Below, one piece after another: positions 10,404 to 20,873 of a stretch of 64,000 nt of DNA. The notes below the pieces were generated by a model. The model was not told where the DNA came from and did not search any database. It was given only the letters and a program-made list of their open reading frames with translations. Made by a program: the position numbers and the translations under genes. This DNA comes from Locusta migratoria. Taxonomy: Eukaryota > Arthropoda > Insecta > Orthoptera > Acrididae. The stretch covers positions 25,957,759-26,021,758 of the forward strand of contig CM048744.1 in NCBI GenBank assembly GCA_026315105.1, in the 5' to 3' direction. Numbering within the stretch: position 1 is the first letter of the stretch; each line of letters starts with the position of its first letter.

Positions 10404-11366
10404 CTACAGTTTAATGCTCCCTGTTTGTGTCAATTGTTGCCTAAATCTCCCTCTCAAATTCTCCAGAACTTCACTTTCCTTCAATTTATCTTTCCTTATT
10501 CTCCTACCTTTCTGCAATTTTTTCAGCTTCAACCTACAGTTCATGACTAACAAGTTGTGGTCAGAGTCTATATCTGCCCCTGGGTATGTCTTACAGTTTA
10601 TAACCTGGTTCCGGAATCTATGTCTTACCATTATAAAATCTATCTGATACCTTCCGGTGTCTCCTGGTCTCTTCCACGTATACAACCTTCTTTTGTGATT
10701 TTTAAACCAGGTGTTTGTTACGATTAAATCATGTTCCGTGCAAAATTCTACCAGGCGACTTCCTCTTTCATTCCTCCTGCCCAGTCCTTATTCACCTACT
10801 ATTTTCCCTTCTCTTCCTTTTCCTACTACCGAATTCCAGTCTCCCATCACAATTAAGTTTTCCTCTCCCTTAACTGTCTGAATACTTTCCTTTAGCTCCT
10901 CATATATTTCTTCCATCTCCTCATCATCGGCAGAGCTAGTTTGCATATAAACCTGTACTACTGTTGTCGGTGTTGGCTTCGTATCTATCTTGACAATGAT
11001 AATGCGACCACTGTGCTGCCCATAGTAGTTTACCCGCATTCCTATTAGCTTATTCATTATCAGTCCTACTCCTGTGATACCCACAACTGATTTTGTATTT
11101 ATAATCCTGTACTCACCAGACCAGAAATCCTGTTCATCCTGCCACCGAACTTCACTAATTCCCACTATATCTAACTTCAACATATCCATTTCCCTTTTTA
11201 AATTTCCTACCCGATTAAGGGATCTAACATTCCACGCTCCGATCCGTAGAATGCCAGTATTGTCTTTCCTGATGACAACATCCTCCCGAGTAGTCCCCGC
11301 TCGGAGATCCAAATGGGGGACTATTTTACCTCCGGAATATTTTACCCGAGAGGATGCCATCATCAT
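10404..11366 (-). pseudogene. RTE apurinic-like endonuclease domain
   Basis: N-terminal part of the RTE polyprotein. The endonuclease nicks the target DNA so that reverse transcription can be primed there. The ATG at 11,366 precedes LRIGAWNVRSLNR (metal-binding Asn), VGISEVRW (catalytic Glu), LIVMGDWNSVVGK (Asp-Asn pair) and, after an in-frame stop near 10,787, IDFIMVRHRF and GADIDSDHNLLV (terminal Asp-His pair). All four motif groups of the exonuclease-endonuclease-phosphatase fold are thus visible. In mammals the related BovB endonuclease was domesticated as part of CFDP2. The stop at about 10,787 and a second at 10,404 break the frame. Confidence 0.88.
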
Positions 11367-11686
11367 ATTTCCATACAGTAGAGCTGCATGTCCTCGGGGA
11401 AAGTAACGGCTGTAGTTTCCCCTTGCTTTCAGCCGTTCGCAGTAGCTGTGTGGCTAAGCCACATTAGCTGATGTTACAAGGCCAGCTCAGTCAATCATCC
11501 AGACTGTTGTCCCTATAACTACTGAAAAGGCTGCTGCCCCTCTTCAGGAACGACACGTTTGTCTGGCCTCTCCACAGATACCCCTCCGCTGTGGTTGCAC
11601 CTACGGTACGGCTATCTGCATCGTTGTGGCACGCAAGCCACCCCACCACGACAATGTCTGTGGTTCATGGGGGTGGTATTAAACTG

Positions 11687-13247
11687 ATGGTTCTGTAATT
11701 TTCATACCTGTCTGCACCTTCTTTCTTTGGAATGGGGATTATTACATTTTTCTTAAAGTCTGAGGGTATTTTCCTGTCTCATACTTTTTACACACCAGAT
11801 GAAATAGTTTTGTCTTGGCTTGCTCTCCCAGAGACTTCAGTAGTTCTGAGGGAATGTTGTCCACTACAGGGGCCTTGTTTCTACTTAGGGCTTTCAGTGC
11901 TCTGTCAAATTCTTCTATCAGTATAGTATTTCCTATTTCATCTTCATCTACTTCCTCTTCCCTTCCTACAATACTCTCTGTAAGTTCGTTTCCTTTGTAG
12001 AGCACCTCTATATACTCTTTCCACCTTTTAGCTTTCCCTTCTTTGCTGAGATCTGGTATTCCATGTGAGTTCTTTATATTCATACAGCTGCTTTTCTTGT
12101 CTCCTGTAGGGGTATCTTTTTTTCCCCTATTTATACATTCTTCTACAGACTTGCCTTTGCTTTCTAGCCACTCCGGCTTAGCCTTTTTACACTTGCTGTC
12201 AACCTCATTTCTTAATCATCTTACTCCATTTTGCGTGTTTCATTTACTGTAATTTTATATTTTTTTCTTTCATCAAAAAGCCTTCACTATTTCATTTTCC
12301 ATTTGGTACCCATTATTCTTCTACTGGTTTATTTCCCCCCGTTTCTGTCAATTGTTGCCTAAAGCTACCTTAGAAATTCTCAAGAACTGCAGGTTCCTTC
12401 AATTTATCCAGGTCCTATCTCCTTAGTTCCCTACCTTTGTGCACTTTTTTCAGTTTAGCCTACAGTTAGTGACGAAAATGTTATGGTCAATGTCTATATC
12501 TGCCCCCGAGTATGTCTTACAATTTAAAACCTGGTTCCGAAATTTATGTCTTACCATTATAAAATCTGTCTGGCACCTTCCAGTGTCTCCTGGTCTCTTC
12601 AACGAATACAACCTTCTTTCATGATTCTTAAACCAAGTGTTTGCTATGATTAAATTATGTTTTGTGCAAAATTCTACCAGGCGATTTCCTCTTTCATTTC
12701 TTTTTCCCAGTCCATATTCACCTACTATTATTTTTTCCCTTCCTTTTCCTACTACCGAATTCCAGTCTGCCATCACAGTTAAGTTTTACTCTCCCTTAAT
12801 AGTCTGAATAATTGCCTTTACCTCCTCATACATTTCTTCGATCTCCTTATCATCGGCCGAGCTAGTTGGTATATAATCCTGTACTATTGTGGTCAGTGTT
12901 GGCTTCGTGTCTATCTTGACTATGATAACGCGATCACTGCACTGCTCATAGTAGTGTATCTTCATTCCTATTTTCTTATTTATTATAAGACGTACTCCTG
13001 TAATACCCCCAAACTTATTTTGTATTTATAATCCTGTACTCGGCTGACCAGAAATCCTGTTCGTCTTTCCACCAAACTTCACTAATCCCCAATATATCTA
13101 ACTTCAGCCTATCCATTTTACCTTTTTATATTTTCTAACTTCGCTACTCGATTAAGGGATCTAACATTCCACGCTTCGATCCGTAGAATGACAGTGATGT
13201 CATTCTTGATGATCACATCGTCCTAAGTAGTCCCCGCCCGAACCTCC
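11687..13247 (-). pseudogene. Outer RTE LINE, 5' half
   Basis: The 5' half of the RTE element split by the inner copy. From high to low coordinate it carries decayed endonuclease sequence (MMADWNSVVGKGRE near 12,770, FIMVRHKFRNQV and GADIDIDHNIFV near 12,480-12,540) and the pre-RT block (SRNKAPVVDNIPSELLK near 11,900), up to the junction at 11,687. It is 5'-truncated near 13,247, where similarity to the inner copy stops just inside its leader. It is more decayed than the inner copy, as expected of the older host element. Confidence 0.88.
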
Positions 13248-13287
13248 AATTTTTTAAAAAGCATGACCAAGTTGTAGGTTATATACG

Positions 13288-13326
13288 ATCAAATGATGAT
13301 GGCATAGCCCATCGAAATCGGTCGTC
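13288..13326 (+). other. GATGATGG...GAAA-CGGTC hairpin motif
   Basis: A short hairpin (GATGG/CCATC around a 6-nt loop) is followed by GAAATCGGTCGTC. A related motif is present in the fold-back at 17.1 and 17.5 kb. It resembles the core of hammerhead-like repeats but lacks the invariant C of the first core block and a stem I. Confidence 0.4.
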
Positions 13327-13336
13327 AATCAATTAA

Positions 13337-14551
13337 GGGGACCTGGACGTGAACACGCTGCATTATTATACTTCGTTTTCGGTGCACATCACTCTTGATG
13401 TACAATGCGAAGGAAGTTGCGATTTTTTACCTAAACTGAATGGAATTAACTCAAGCTGTAATTGAAAATTTATTGAAATATCTGTTATAGTTTCAGAATT
13501 AAAATATTTTGCCTAACACATGTTTTTGTAATACATGTCCGTATTCTGGAATCATTTTCTGGTGTTCAGCAGTCTAATAGCGTTTAGACTGTAGCAGGAA
13601 ACTGTCAACGTTCGTATGAACACATTATGCCTCTTGGTTTGTCGTTTGGAGTACATCCGAGGAAATGGAAAAACCCTTATTACGCTTCATTACTATTGTT
13701 TCTAAAAATTGCTTTTATAATTATATACAGAATAACGAACATAGATCATTTCTGCAATGTATTATGCATAATACAAAGGTACTGTCCCACTCATCAAAAG
13801 GGAGAATTTTGGCGAACAAAGATAAAACAATTATGTAGATAAATGTACCTAATGATCTAAATACGTAGTTTCGGGGAAATTGAGAAAAAAATGTTAACAG
13901 TGTTTTGGCTCATCGTATGCTTCTTTCAGAACATTCCAGTGGCATAATCTTGCTGGCCAGTTGCTTCTTTATCCTCTGCAGACTTTTCTCAGGAGTCTTT
14001 TCCTTACTCTGGACTCATTAGAGGTTGCTCCCGCAGCCCTTCCAGCTTCAACTAGGCGCTGACGATGTATGGCAATCAGAGCAGCTATAAAATTACTTCC
14101 TGGTTAGATGCCTAATTTGTCAATTATTTTTGAACCGTGAATTATTTAACTATCCAAACAGATAACAGCATCCACCACACCTATTTTGAGTACTGTCCAC
14201 CAACAAACACTTTTTTCGATACTCGTTATCACACGTAGCTGTTGAAACTCTCATTAGGATTTTGTGTACGGCCATGTAGGCATTTGCTAAGAAATTTTTT
14301 ATCTGCAAGCTCCCTGTATATTGGCTATGTTGTTTCCATGACTGTGGTAGACATACAATGTTGATGGTGATATTTTTTGCCCGAAGCATCAGCGTGGCCA
14401 ACGTGCTGACATTTGATCAACGAGCGTTTAAGACTATACTAAGTATTTAAAAGTAAATAAATCATACCTATTCGTAATCGGGACAAATTTGTCTTACAGA
14501 TGAAGGAAATTTTTTGTCTTATTTTTCAGTCATTTTCACGTCCAGGTCCCC
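13337..14551. mobile_element. TTAA-flanked DNA transposon with 17-bp perfect inverted ends
   Basis: Terminal inverted repeats GGGGACCTGGACGTGAA at 13,337-13,353 and, as the reverse complement, at 14,535-14,551 are identical over 17 bp and flanked by TTAA on both sides (13,333-13,336 and 14,552-14,555). The 1,215-bp body is AT-rich. It has only short frames (13,627-13,842 plus; 14,150-14,401 minus) with no transposase domain I can identify. TTAA duplication is typical of piggyBac and Kolobok superfamilies. The GGGG start fits neither with certainty. Probably non-autonomous. Confidence 0.85.
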
Positions 14552-14555
14552 TTAA

Positions 14556-15030
14556 TTAATCATAGTGCGATCTTGGCGTGTTTGATTTTGGAGATAATTA
14601 CTCATTTCGGCTGGGTTGCAAATGGGAGGTGGTAGTTCTATTTCAGAATTATTTTCTCCATTTTATTTGGACACTATGGTCTGGATTTATTCCGGAAGGA
14701 TATCAATAGTATTATCTCGTCTATATTCAATAGTTTTCATTTGGCTTGTAATTATCAGAGGATAGGAGTTTGGGAAGTAAATTTCTGTTCACTGGGAGTA
14801 TGACTCTGTATTTGATAATTGTGAGTGTCGTCGATGGGATAATTGTCTTCCGAGGCGGAAGAAGCTGGCGATACCAGCAGACCGGCATTTTGGGGTTCCG
14901 CGAGGGGGCGGGGGTTGCTGGCTGCAAGTTCTCTAGGTAGGTCCTAAGGCATTCTGCAGACACCGCCTGGAGGGCGAGCGCTGGCCGCCACCACCCGTGG
15001 TGGAACCACTCCGTCTGCAGACTCTCACAG
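14556..15030. other. No gene seen
   Basis: AT-rich then GC-rich intergenic sequence. A small palindrome (CCACCACCCGTGGTGG) lies near 14,990 and paired TCTGCAGAC boxes flank it. No coding signature. Confidence 0.5.
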
Positions 15031-15341
15031 GTGGTGGGTAATATTTTGGTTTTGACACTGTGCTGTGGGATAGCTCCGGATGCATATACAAATGGTCACT
15101 ATGCCAACGAGTGTGAAGAGCCGTTTACCTTTTATCCATGTGATCAACAGAACCTGATATATGGTCCCATCAAGAATAGTAATTTCGCACTCGGTGTTTT
15201 CGAACACATTAATACAGTGCAGTAGACACAGTATGGCAGCAGGTGACAGCAGAATCAGAGAACTGCAATGTGGTTCGAAAAACAGTGTAACCTTTCGACC
15301 TGGTTGCCAGAATAAGACTGAAGTGGAGTAACAAGTGCTGA

Positions 15342-15388
15342 CACCCACTGATGATGCCTTGAGAGAAAGGGCGAAACGCGTATGGGTG
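15342..15388 (+). ncRNA. Hammerhead-ribozyme-like motif
   Basis: Hammerhead ribozymes are small self-cleaving RNAs; minimal forms occur in Penelope-like elements and retrozymes. Here CTGATGA (15,348-15,354) matches the first core block and GAAA (15,373-15,376) the second. Stem I is 6 bp, CACCCA (15,342-15,347) with TGGGTG (15,383-15,388). Stem II is GCCTT with AAGGGC (one bulge) around a short loop. Stem III is only the self-complementary CGCG closed by an A-T pair, and the predicted cleavage site would be after the TA at 15,381-15,382. An extra U after CTGATGA is atypical. Activity is unproven, and the very short stem III would favour a dimer. Confidence 0.45.
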
Positions 15389-15599
15389 ATTAAAAATATA
15401 AAAATAAAACCCTTCAGTTGCAGTAGCAAAAGGCATTTATTTTAAAACCTTACAGTGAAATTAATACAGTGCACTGACTTGCATCATATTATGATTGCAT
15501 GGATTTTGAAGTGTTTATCTTAAGGAGCCATCGGTCACAACAGGACGTTAACTGATTAACGCACATTTGAAGGTGTCATGGGATTTCTGGAACGTTACT

Positions 15600-16790
15600 A
15601 TATACTAAAGAAGGGGGACCTGAGCTTGTGGTTTCACAAGCCCTGGGCCAAGTCTTCTTGCTGAAGCTGTGCCCCCTCCAATGCACTTTCGCCTGCAACA
15701 GTTTCTTGCCACTTAGTCGGTCGAGTCCATGCCAGCCCACCATCACCAAAATCGCAGGCTTCTGTTTCCGGCTGCTACCCTTCCCTCCCCACCACGTCGA
15801 CCCAGATCGGGTCTTCCGGTCGGGATCCGGGTTGGCACATGCCTCTCCTCCCCCAGTCCCCACCTCTCCCTTCCGCATTCTCCTTCTACTCCCGTACCCC
15901 TCCTTGGTCCATCCCTCGCTTGCAGCTCCACCTGCAAATGTCCTGCGATCCAAATGTCTCAGTTTCACCGCATACACTCTGTCACCAGTTTATAGCTTCT
16001 CTTGCACATTCCATAGCGCAGAAGTGAAATATACTGATGGCACCCTCGTATGGCAGAGTTGGTTACGTCTATGTTCACGGCCGACGACACTGAAGAACGT
16101 CCGTGCCTCCTGCTGGTAGCATTTTCACTGCTAAGCTGATCAGCGTATCTCTTGACCACCTACGAACATGCCCCAGAATGTCTTATGTCGTCTGTAGCGA
16201 CTCTCTAAGTGGCCTCCAAGCTCCACAACTCCATCGATGCACTCTCAAAATCTGGCTATCCGATGATCTTTGTTTGGACCCTGGGCCTAATTGGCAACCT
16301 GGGGTACGAACGTGTCGATCAGCTAGCTAGGCTAGCCACCACCTCTCCTGCCCTGGATATTGGGGTTGCACCACAAGGTCTTTGAGGCTTGGAATATGAA
16401 ATGATCAACTGTGAGCACGCGCAATAAGCTCCGTGCGATCAAGTCCTATAAGGCCGCCTGGAAGTCCTCCATCAGGCCTTCCCGTAGGGACTCTGTTGTT
16501 CTGTGTAGATGTGTGGATGACGCATGGCCACCTTTTACGTCAAGAGGACCCACCAAATTGCCGTTGTGACGATCTGTTCACAGTGGTCCACACTCTGTCG
16601 GACTGTCCGCTTTTACCTACTGCGCCTGCTTTAATTTTAGCTAACGATGCCTCAATGGCTGACCATATTTTATTTGCGCAGCTGGCATTTATCGTTCTGT
16701 TTAGTGGTGGGATTATCTGCCTGATTACTCAGCCCCCCCCCTTATCCCTAAAGACCTTTTACGACTTATGCCTTGTGTTTAACTAGAGGA
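15600..16790 (+). mobile_element. I-type LINE fragment (RNase H and C-terminal region)
   Basis: Plus-strand 5'-truncated LINE. Visible blocks are VKYTDGT (first RNase H Asp, near 16,030), then MSYVVCSDSLSGLQA (the SDS motif with the second Asp, near 16,180-16,220). After further decay comes HGHLLRQEDPPNCRCDDLF, then TVVHTLSDCPLL (the C-terminal Cys-His block of I and Jockey-type proteins, near 16,530-16,615). The reverse transcriptase itself is not recognisable, and several stops and shifts are present. 15,600-16,010 has a long Pro/Ser-rich frame that probably belongs to the same element, but this is weaker. Confidence 0.65.
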
Positions 16791-16858
16791 TTTTATTTTG
16801 AGTAGAAAGGCTGGCTCATTCTGTATTGTGTTTGGGATCAGTCACCTAGCCTTTTCCA

Positions 16859-17445
16859 AGTTAAACACTTGATCTTTCCCATTAATATTGTCTACCTTCG
16901 TCTTGTCAGTACCAGGTTCATTGTCACTGAGTAACCACTGTGTGTTTCCCCTCTGGGTGTTGAGTTCCACTTTTAACTTTTCCGTCTTGGGTGTATTGTC
17001 TTCGGTAAGAATTGGGAACTGATAACCTTGCAGTTTAGTTCCCTAAACAAGAATAACAGCAGGTGGTGTTCCCAGGATAGGGGGAGATATTTTCAGTTTG
17101 AAGTATTAAAATGCCAAGATCGCAATGAACTATTTTATTTTTCTGACGACCGGTTTCGATACACTTATGGGACCATCATCTGGTCACTTGTGTCCTATGC
17201 TTCAAAGTGAAAATATCTCCCCCTATCCTGGAAACACCACCTGCTGCTTTTCTTGTTGAGGGAACTAAACTGCAAGGTTATCAGTCCCCAATTCTTACTG
17301 AAGACAATACACCCAAGACGGAAAAGTTAAAAAATGGAACTCAACACGCAGAGGGGAAACACAAAGTGGCTACTCAGTGACAATGAACCTGGTACTGACA
17401 AAATGAAGGAAGAAAATATTAATGCGAGAGATCAAGTGTTTAACT
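16859..17445. repeat. Fold-back element with 246-bp arms
   Basis: Arms at 16,859-17,104 and 17,200-17,445 are reverse complements, about 93% identical by eye, around a 95-bp loop. The loop (with GACGACCGGTTTCGAT) recurs in inverted orientation immediately after the second arm, at about 17,459-17,568. The order is therefore arm, loop, inverted arm, inverted loop. No coding domain is present. A transcript crossing it would fold into a long double-stranded RNA. Confidence 0.93.
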
Positions 17446-17679
17446 GAGTTAAATGGAAAGCATAGGACAAAAGTTTTCAGGGTATGGTACCCAAAATGTA
17501 TCGAAACCGGTCGTCAGGAAAAATAAATCATTTAATTGCGATCCTGGCATTTTAATACTTCAAAACAGCAGGTGTTTTGACCATATCTGCTGTGTGCAGA
17601 AGAAAAGACAGGAGAGAGGACAACAGACCCTTGCGGTACTTGTACAGTGCTGAGGAAGGTACGGGAATCATCAGAGTGT

Positions 17680-18150
17680 GGCGAATCGGATTAAACTGAA
17701 CGGCGTTTGCGATGACAGGGTCGATTGCACGGTGTGTGCGCGGTCTGCAGGTGTTTGCAGGTGGATCCACCGCCCCGCCGGCAGGTGTTTTGCCAGCCCG
17801 CACAAAAAGCCGCAGCGGGCGCTGGCGGCCGCTGGATGCGGCGCCTTTGAGCGGCGCGTTTGCCGCCGCTCTGCGCTCCGCCACTGGCGAATTTCCGCTG
17901 CCAGCGCCCAATGGACGCCGCGGTGCGGTCTGAGTGGCGGCGGCTGCGGTGCCGAGCGCTATCGACGCGGTTTGCAGGGACCGGTCGGCCAATTACGGCT
18001 GACGGTGACGGCCGGTTATGCGGCCGCCTAATTGGGGCGAGATAGGCCGTTTTAACGCGCGGCTGCCGTTCCGAGCGCACCGCCTCTTCCCACAGGCCGA
18101 CTGATCGGCAGAGAGCCGTCCCGCGCTCCTGAAACGTCTCTCTTTCTGTA
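17680..18150. other. CpG island
   Basis: Very GC-rich and CpG-dense stretch with several GCGGCCGC/GGCCGCC-type sites, sharply bounded by AT-rich DNA. Open frames on both strands are numerous but show no domain and look compositional. It is a candidate promoter or first-exon region of an unseen host gene. Confidence 0.5.
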
Positions 18151-18828
18151 CAGAGGCAATTTAAAAAATTAGCGAGCCCGTGGTATTCAACCAGCCGATA
18201 CTGAAGTGCCAAACAAACTGGAACTTCTGCCTAATCCCTCGCTGGGCCTCCGGGAACACGCAGAAGTGCTGCGCAGCGACGTGGCGTGCACTCGACTCTT
18301 ATCTGATGTGCCCGGATAGTCGAGCGGAGGAGTGGGCACGGAGTTAAATGGGAAAGACGTGAAATTATGGTAACATCAACATGGGCTTTATTACCTTAAC
18401 TTGTTACGTGGTACTCAATGAGACCCAGAGGAGGTCGACACCTGTTCTTAGAGGAAAAGTTGAAGTCTGTTTAGGGAGCACGTCTAGTGAGGTCGGAGAC
18501 CGGGGAACAAGAAGAACGTCCGTTCTTCTGGTAGCTGTTCAGGTCTCGGCACAACGTGCCCCACGTGACCACTATGCTAGCTCCTGGTTTATGCGGAGTC
18601 TCCGAGGGTGGCGTACCCTCGTCAAACGGAACCAAACCACCAAGCAGAGCCGAATCGACAGGCACGTGTCGGGTACCTGCGTGTGGAAACTTCCAGCAGC
18701 AGGCTCGCAGCAGGGCCCGTGGCTTGGCCAGACCACCAGGCTGCGAGAATTGCGTATGAAGATTAAGAAAAGAAAGAAAGAAAGAAAAAAAAAGCTATTT
18801 CCTATTCTTATGCACCCCAAGGGTGGCG
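18150..18828. other. No gene recognised
   Basis: An open plus-strand frame at 18,381-18,845 (154 codons) ends in a Lys/Arg run encoded by a purine tract. I recognise no domain in it and do not call it a gene. Confidence 0.4.
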
Positions 18829-20050
18829 TCGCGCTCGTACACTGAAGAACTGCTGGAGGAAACTGACATCATGCATCACACAGGGCTGATGGTAAATCAA
18901 TATGAGTAGGAGGGGGTGAAGTTCTTTTCTGGACACCATGGCGAAGGGTACCCCTAGATAGGCTCCGTAATGTTCGTGTTTACTGCGTCTGCTGGCCAGT
19001 TGAGGCGTTTAAACTCAGATGACTGTTCCTGGAGTCACTTTGCAGTAATTCTGGACGTTTCTGGTTGCCGCATTGCACTGCTGAAATAGCCTCATTCCGT
19101 GGGAAGGCACAATAGATATGAATGGATGCAGGTGGTCAGCCAGGATGCGTACGGGCGTGTCAGCTGTCAAAGTCACATTTAGACTTATCAGGGGACCCAT
19201 ATCCAACTACTGCACACGGTCGAGACCACTACAGGGACCCGCCAGCTGGAACAGTTCCCTGTTGGCATGCAGGCTCCATGGGTTCATGACGTCGTCGCCA
19301 TACCCTTACCGTCCGTCCGTATGACACGATCGGAAACGAGACTAGTTGGAGCAGGCAACATGATTCGATTCATGTCCAGTAGTGTGGTGTCGCACAAGTA
19401 TCAAGTACGCGCCACGTACTTTCGCCGCGCGCCGCCACGCACGCACGGCGCGGCGTTCTTACGGCGTCAGCCACGAGCGCCCTCTGCTGCAACTCCGCTC
19501 CTCGCTACGACTGCTGCATCGGCCACTTAGGAATCAGATATGCACCAGTTAAGACTTGGCTATCGGATAGACACTAGGAATCATCAGTAGGCAGGCCTCT
19601 ATCTAATTCAATTATGTATCAGCATTCTGCAGTAATAAGCTTTGTAACAGTTAAGTATTACAACGTTTCTGTGAAAAATATATCTCGTTCTAATTTACTC
19701 TAGTGTTTCTGGTTTCTGCTGTCCCACTGGCTGGTCACCTTCGTAGCTGCATACACGTGCATCCTGTTTCCCTGTGTCGGTCTCTCTCTACTCCGCCACC
19801 GACACCCACGACGCAAACGAGACACAAAAAGTAGAATGTCGGTCCTGACGCGTCCAGGCGAGTCGGAAAGCTTTGTGTCGCGCAGTCAGCAGGGATGCAC
19901 GAGTGGGCATTCGGCTCCGAACGTCCATGTCAACGATGTTTCGTAGAATGGCTTCCACGCTGCCATTTGTTAATGGACCAGCACTGAAATCTGCAGCAGT
20001 TTGCGGAATGGATGTACATCTGTGACGGTAAAGAAACTACGTCCCATTTC
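18829..20050 (-). mobile_element. Tc1-like transposon remnant, split by a solo LTR
   Basis: Minus-strand Tc1/mariner transposase in pieces. Upstream of the LTR (19,835-20,040) broken frames give DMDVRSRMPTRASLLTARHK and FRLAWTRQDR, the region preceding the first catalytic Asp. Downstream of the LTR (from about 19,290 to 18,829) come MEPACQQGTV-like and DMGPLISLNVTLTADTPV sequence, ADHLHPFISIV and LFQQCNAA. The last corresponds to LFQQDNA with the second catalytic Asp changed to Cys. The distal region resembles NWPADAVNTNITEPI, and the protein end is near 18,830. No complete inverted repeats were found. The element is old and inactive. Confidence 0.75.
19383..19829 (+). mobile_element. Solo LTR of the gypsy family found at 43.6 kb
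   Basis: A 447-bp sequence aligns end to end with the 419-bp LTRs at 43,603 and 53,892, from TGTGGTGTCGCACAAGTA to GACACAAAA. It is flanked by a 5-bp target duplication, AGTAG, at 19,378-19,382 and 19,830-19,834. No internal retrotransposon sequence adjoins it, so it is the product of LTR-LTR recombination. It is clearly more diverged than the pair at 43.6/53.9 kb and so older. Confidence 0.93.
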
Positions 20051-20674
20051 ATTAATGGTAAACATGCACAAGAAGTTATTTAGAAATTATTCTCTAATCA
20101 CACAATGGTAAAAGGAATGAGAAGTGCCTGGGTAAATACGTTTTCACTTTATTTTTTATTTTATTTTCTACTTATTTATTTATTTATGTTTTGTTTTTTT
20201 GTTTTTTGGAGGGGATAGTTGTCACGCTTCCTTGCTCTCATTCCTCCTTTTCTGGCAAGATGTGCAATGAATAAGTATGTATGAAGATGTAAGTAGTAGT
20301 CGACTAACCAGGGATCAAAGTCAATAGGTGAAGGTTTGCAAGGAAAGCGTGGGTGCTGGGGCTAAGCAAAGAGGCTACGAGATGGTACGAGGATATCGAT
20401 AGTTTTCGGGGTGCATTCAGACAACATAAAAGCTAGATACGCTTATGCGTGGGCTTTTTCGTGAAAGCCGCGGACGGTTGAAAAAAGATTCATTTCGCCA
20501 AAAGGATCCGCTACGTGCAGTCGTCTTCACAGTAGACTACATGCTGGTAAGATACTGCAGCCGCAAATGTCGGGAATCAATCGTGTGGACGCATCGTGTA
20601 GAATCATAATTGACACGGTAATGTTACTAGGTGACGCCATTTTCGTTAGTTTGGTAATTAATTAGTGGTAAGGA
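20050..20674. other. No gene seen
   Basis: AT-rich, with T-rich low complexity at 20,145-20,210. No coding signature. Confidence 0.5.
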
Positions 20675-20873
20675 CTTAAAACTTTTTTTATGGTTTCAGG
20701 GCGCACAACTGCTATGGTCATTAGCGCCCAGCCAAGAACATAGATTCGCTATGATCTCAAAGAAAAAAGGTGACTGTCAGAACATCAACAAGAGGCTAAA
20801 AACGAAAGATAAAAGACAATTAAAAGGGTTAAATATCCTTGGATAAGTTGGCCAAGTTGATAAAACGCAAAAC

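Larger units (their letters stand above)
8405..11676 (-). mobile_element. Inner RTE LINE, full length (3.27 kb)
   Basis: Complete RTE-clade non-LTR retrotransposon of 3,272 bp, inserted in an older element of its own family. The 3' end, at the low coordinate, ends on the sense strand in a short CAA-type microsatellite tail (TTGTTGTTGTT at 8405-8415), which is usual for RTE. The 5' end is at 11,676. It is flanked by a perfect 10-bp target duplication, TATTAAACTG, at 8395-8404 and 11,677-11,686. The coding part runs from 11,366 to 8423 with a few breaks. The roughly 300-bp 5' leader (11,370-11,676) carries no frame. Confidence 0.93.

Noticed and set aside
7172..13247. Three tandem RTE copies
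   Set aside because: The flanking halves join exactly at the 10-bp duplication, so these are one split element plus one inserted element.
17142..17186. Hammerhead ribozyme in the fold-back loop (minus strand)
   Set aside because: The first core block reads CAGATGA instead of CTGATGA and stem II does not pair well; kept only as a related motif.
17678..18212. Long frames on both strands in the CpG island
   Set aside because: Both strands are open over the same stretch, which is compositional; no domain.
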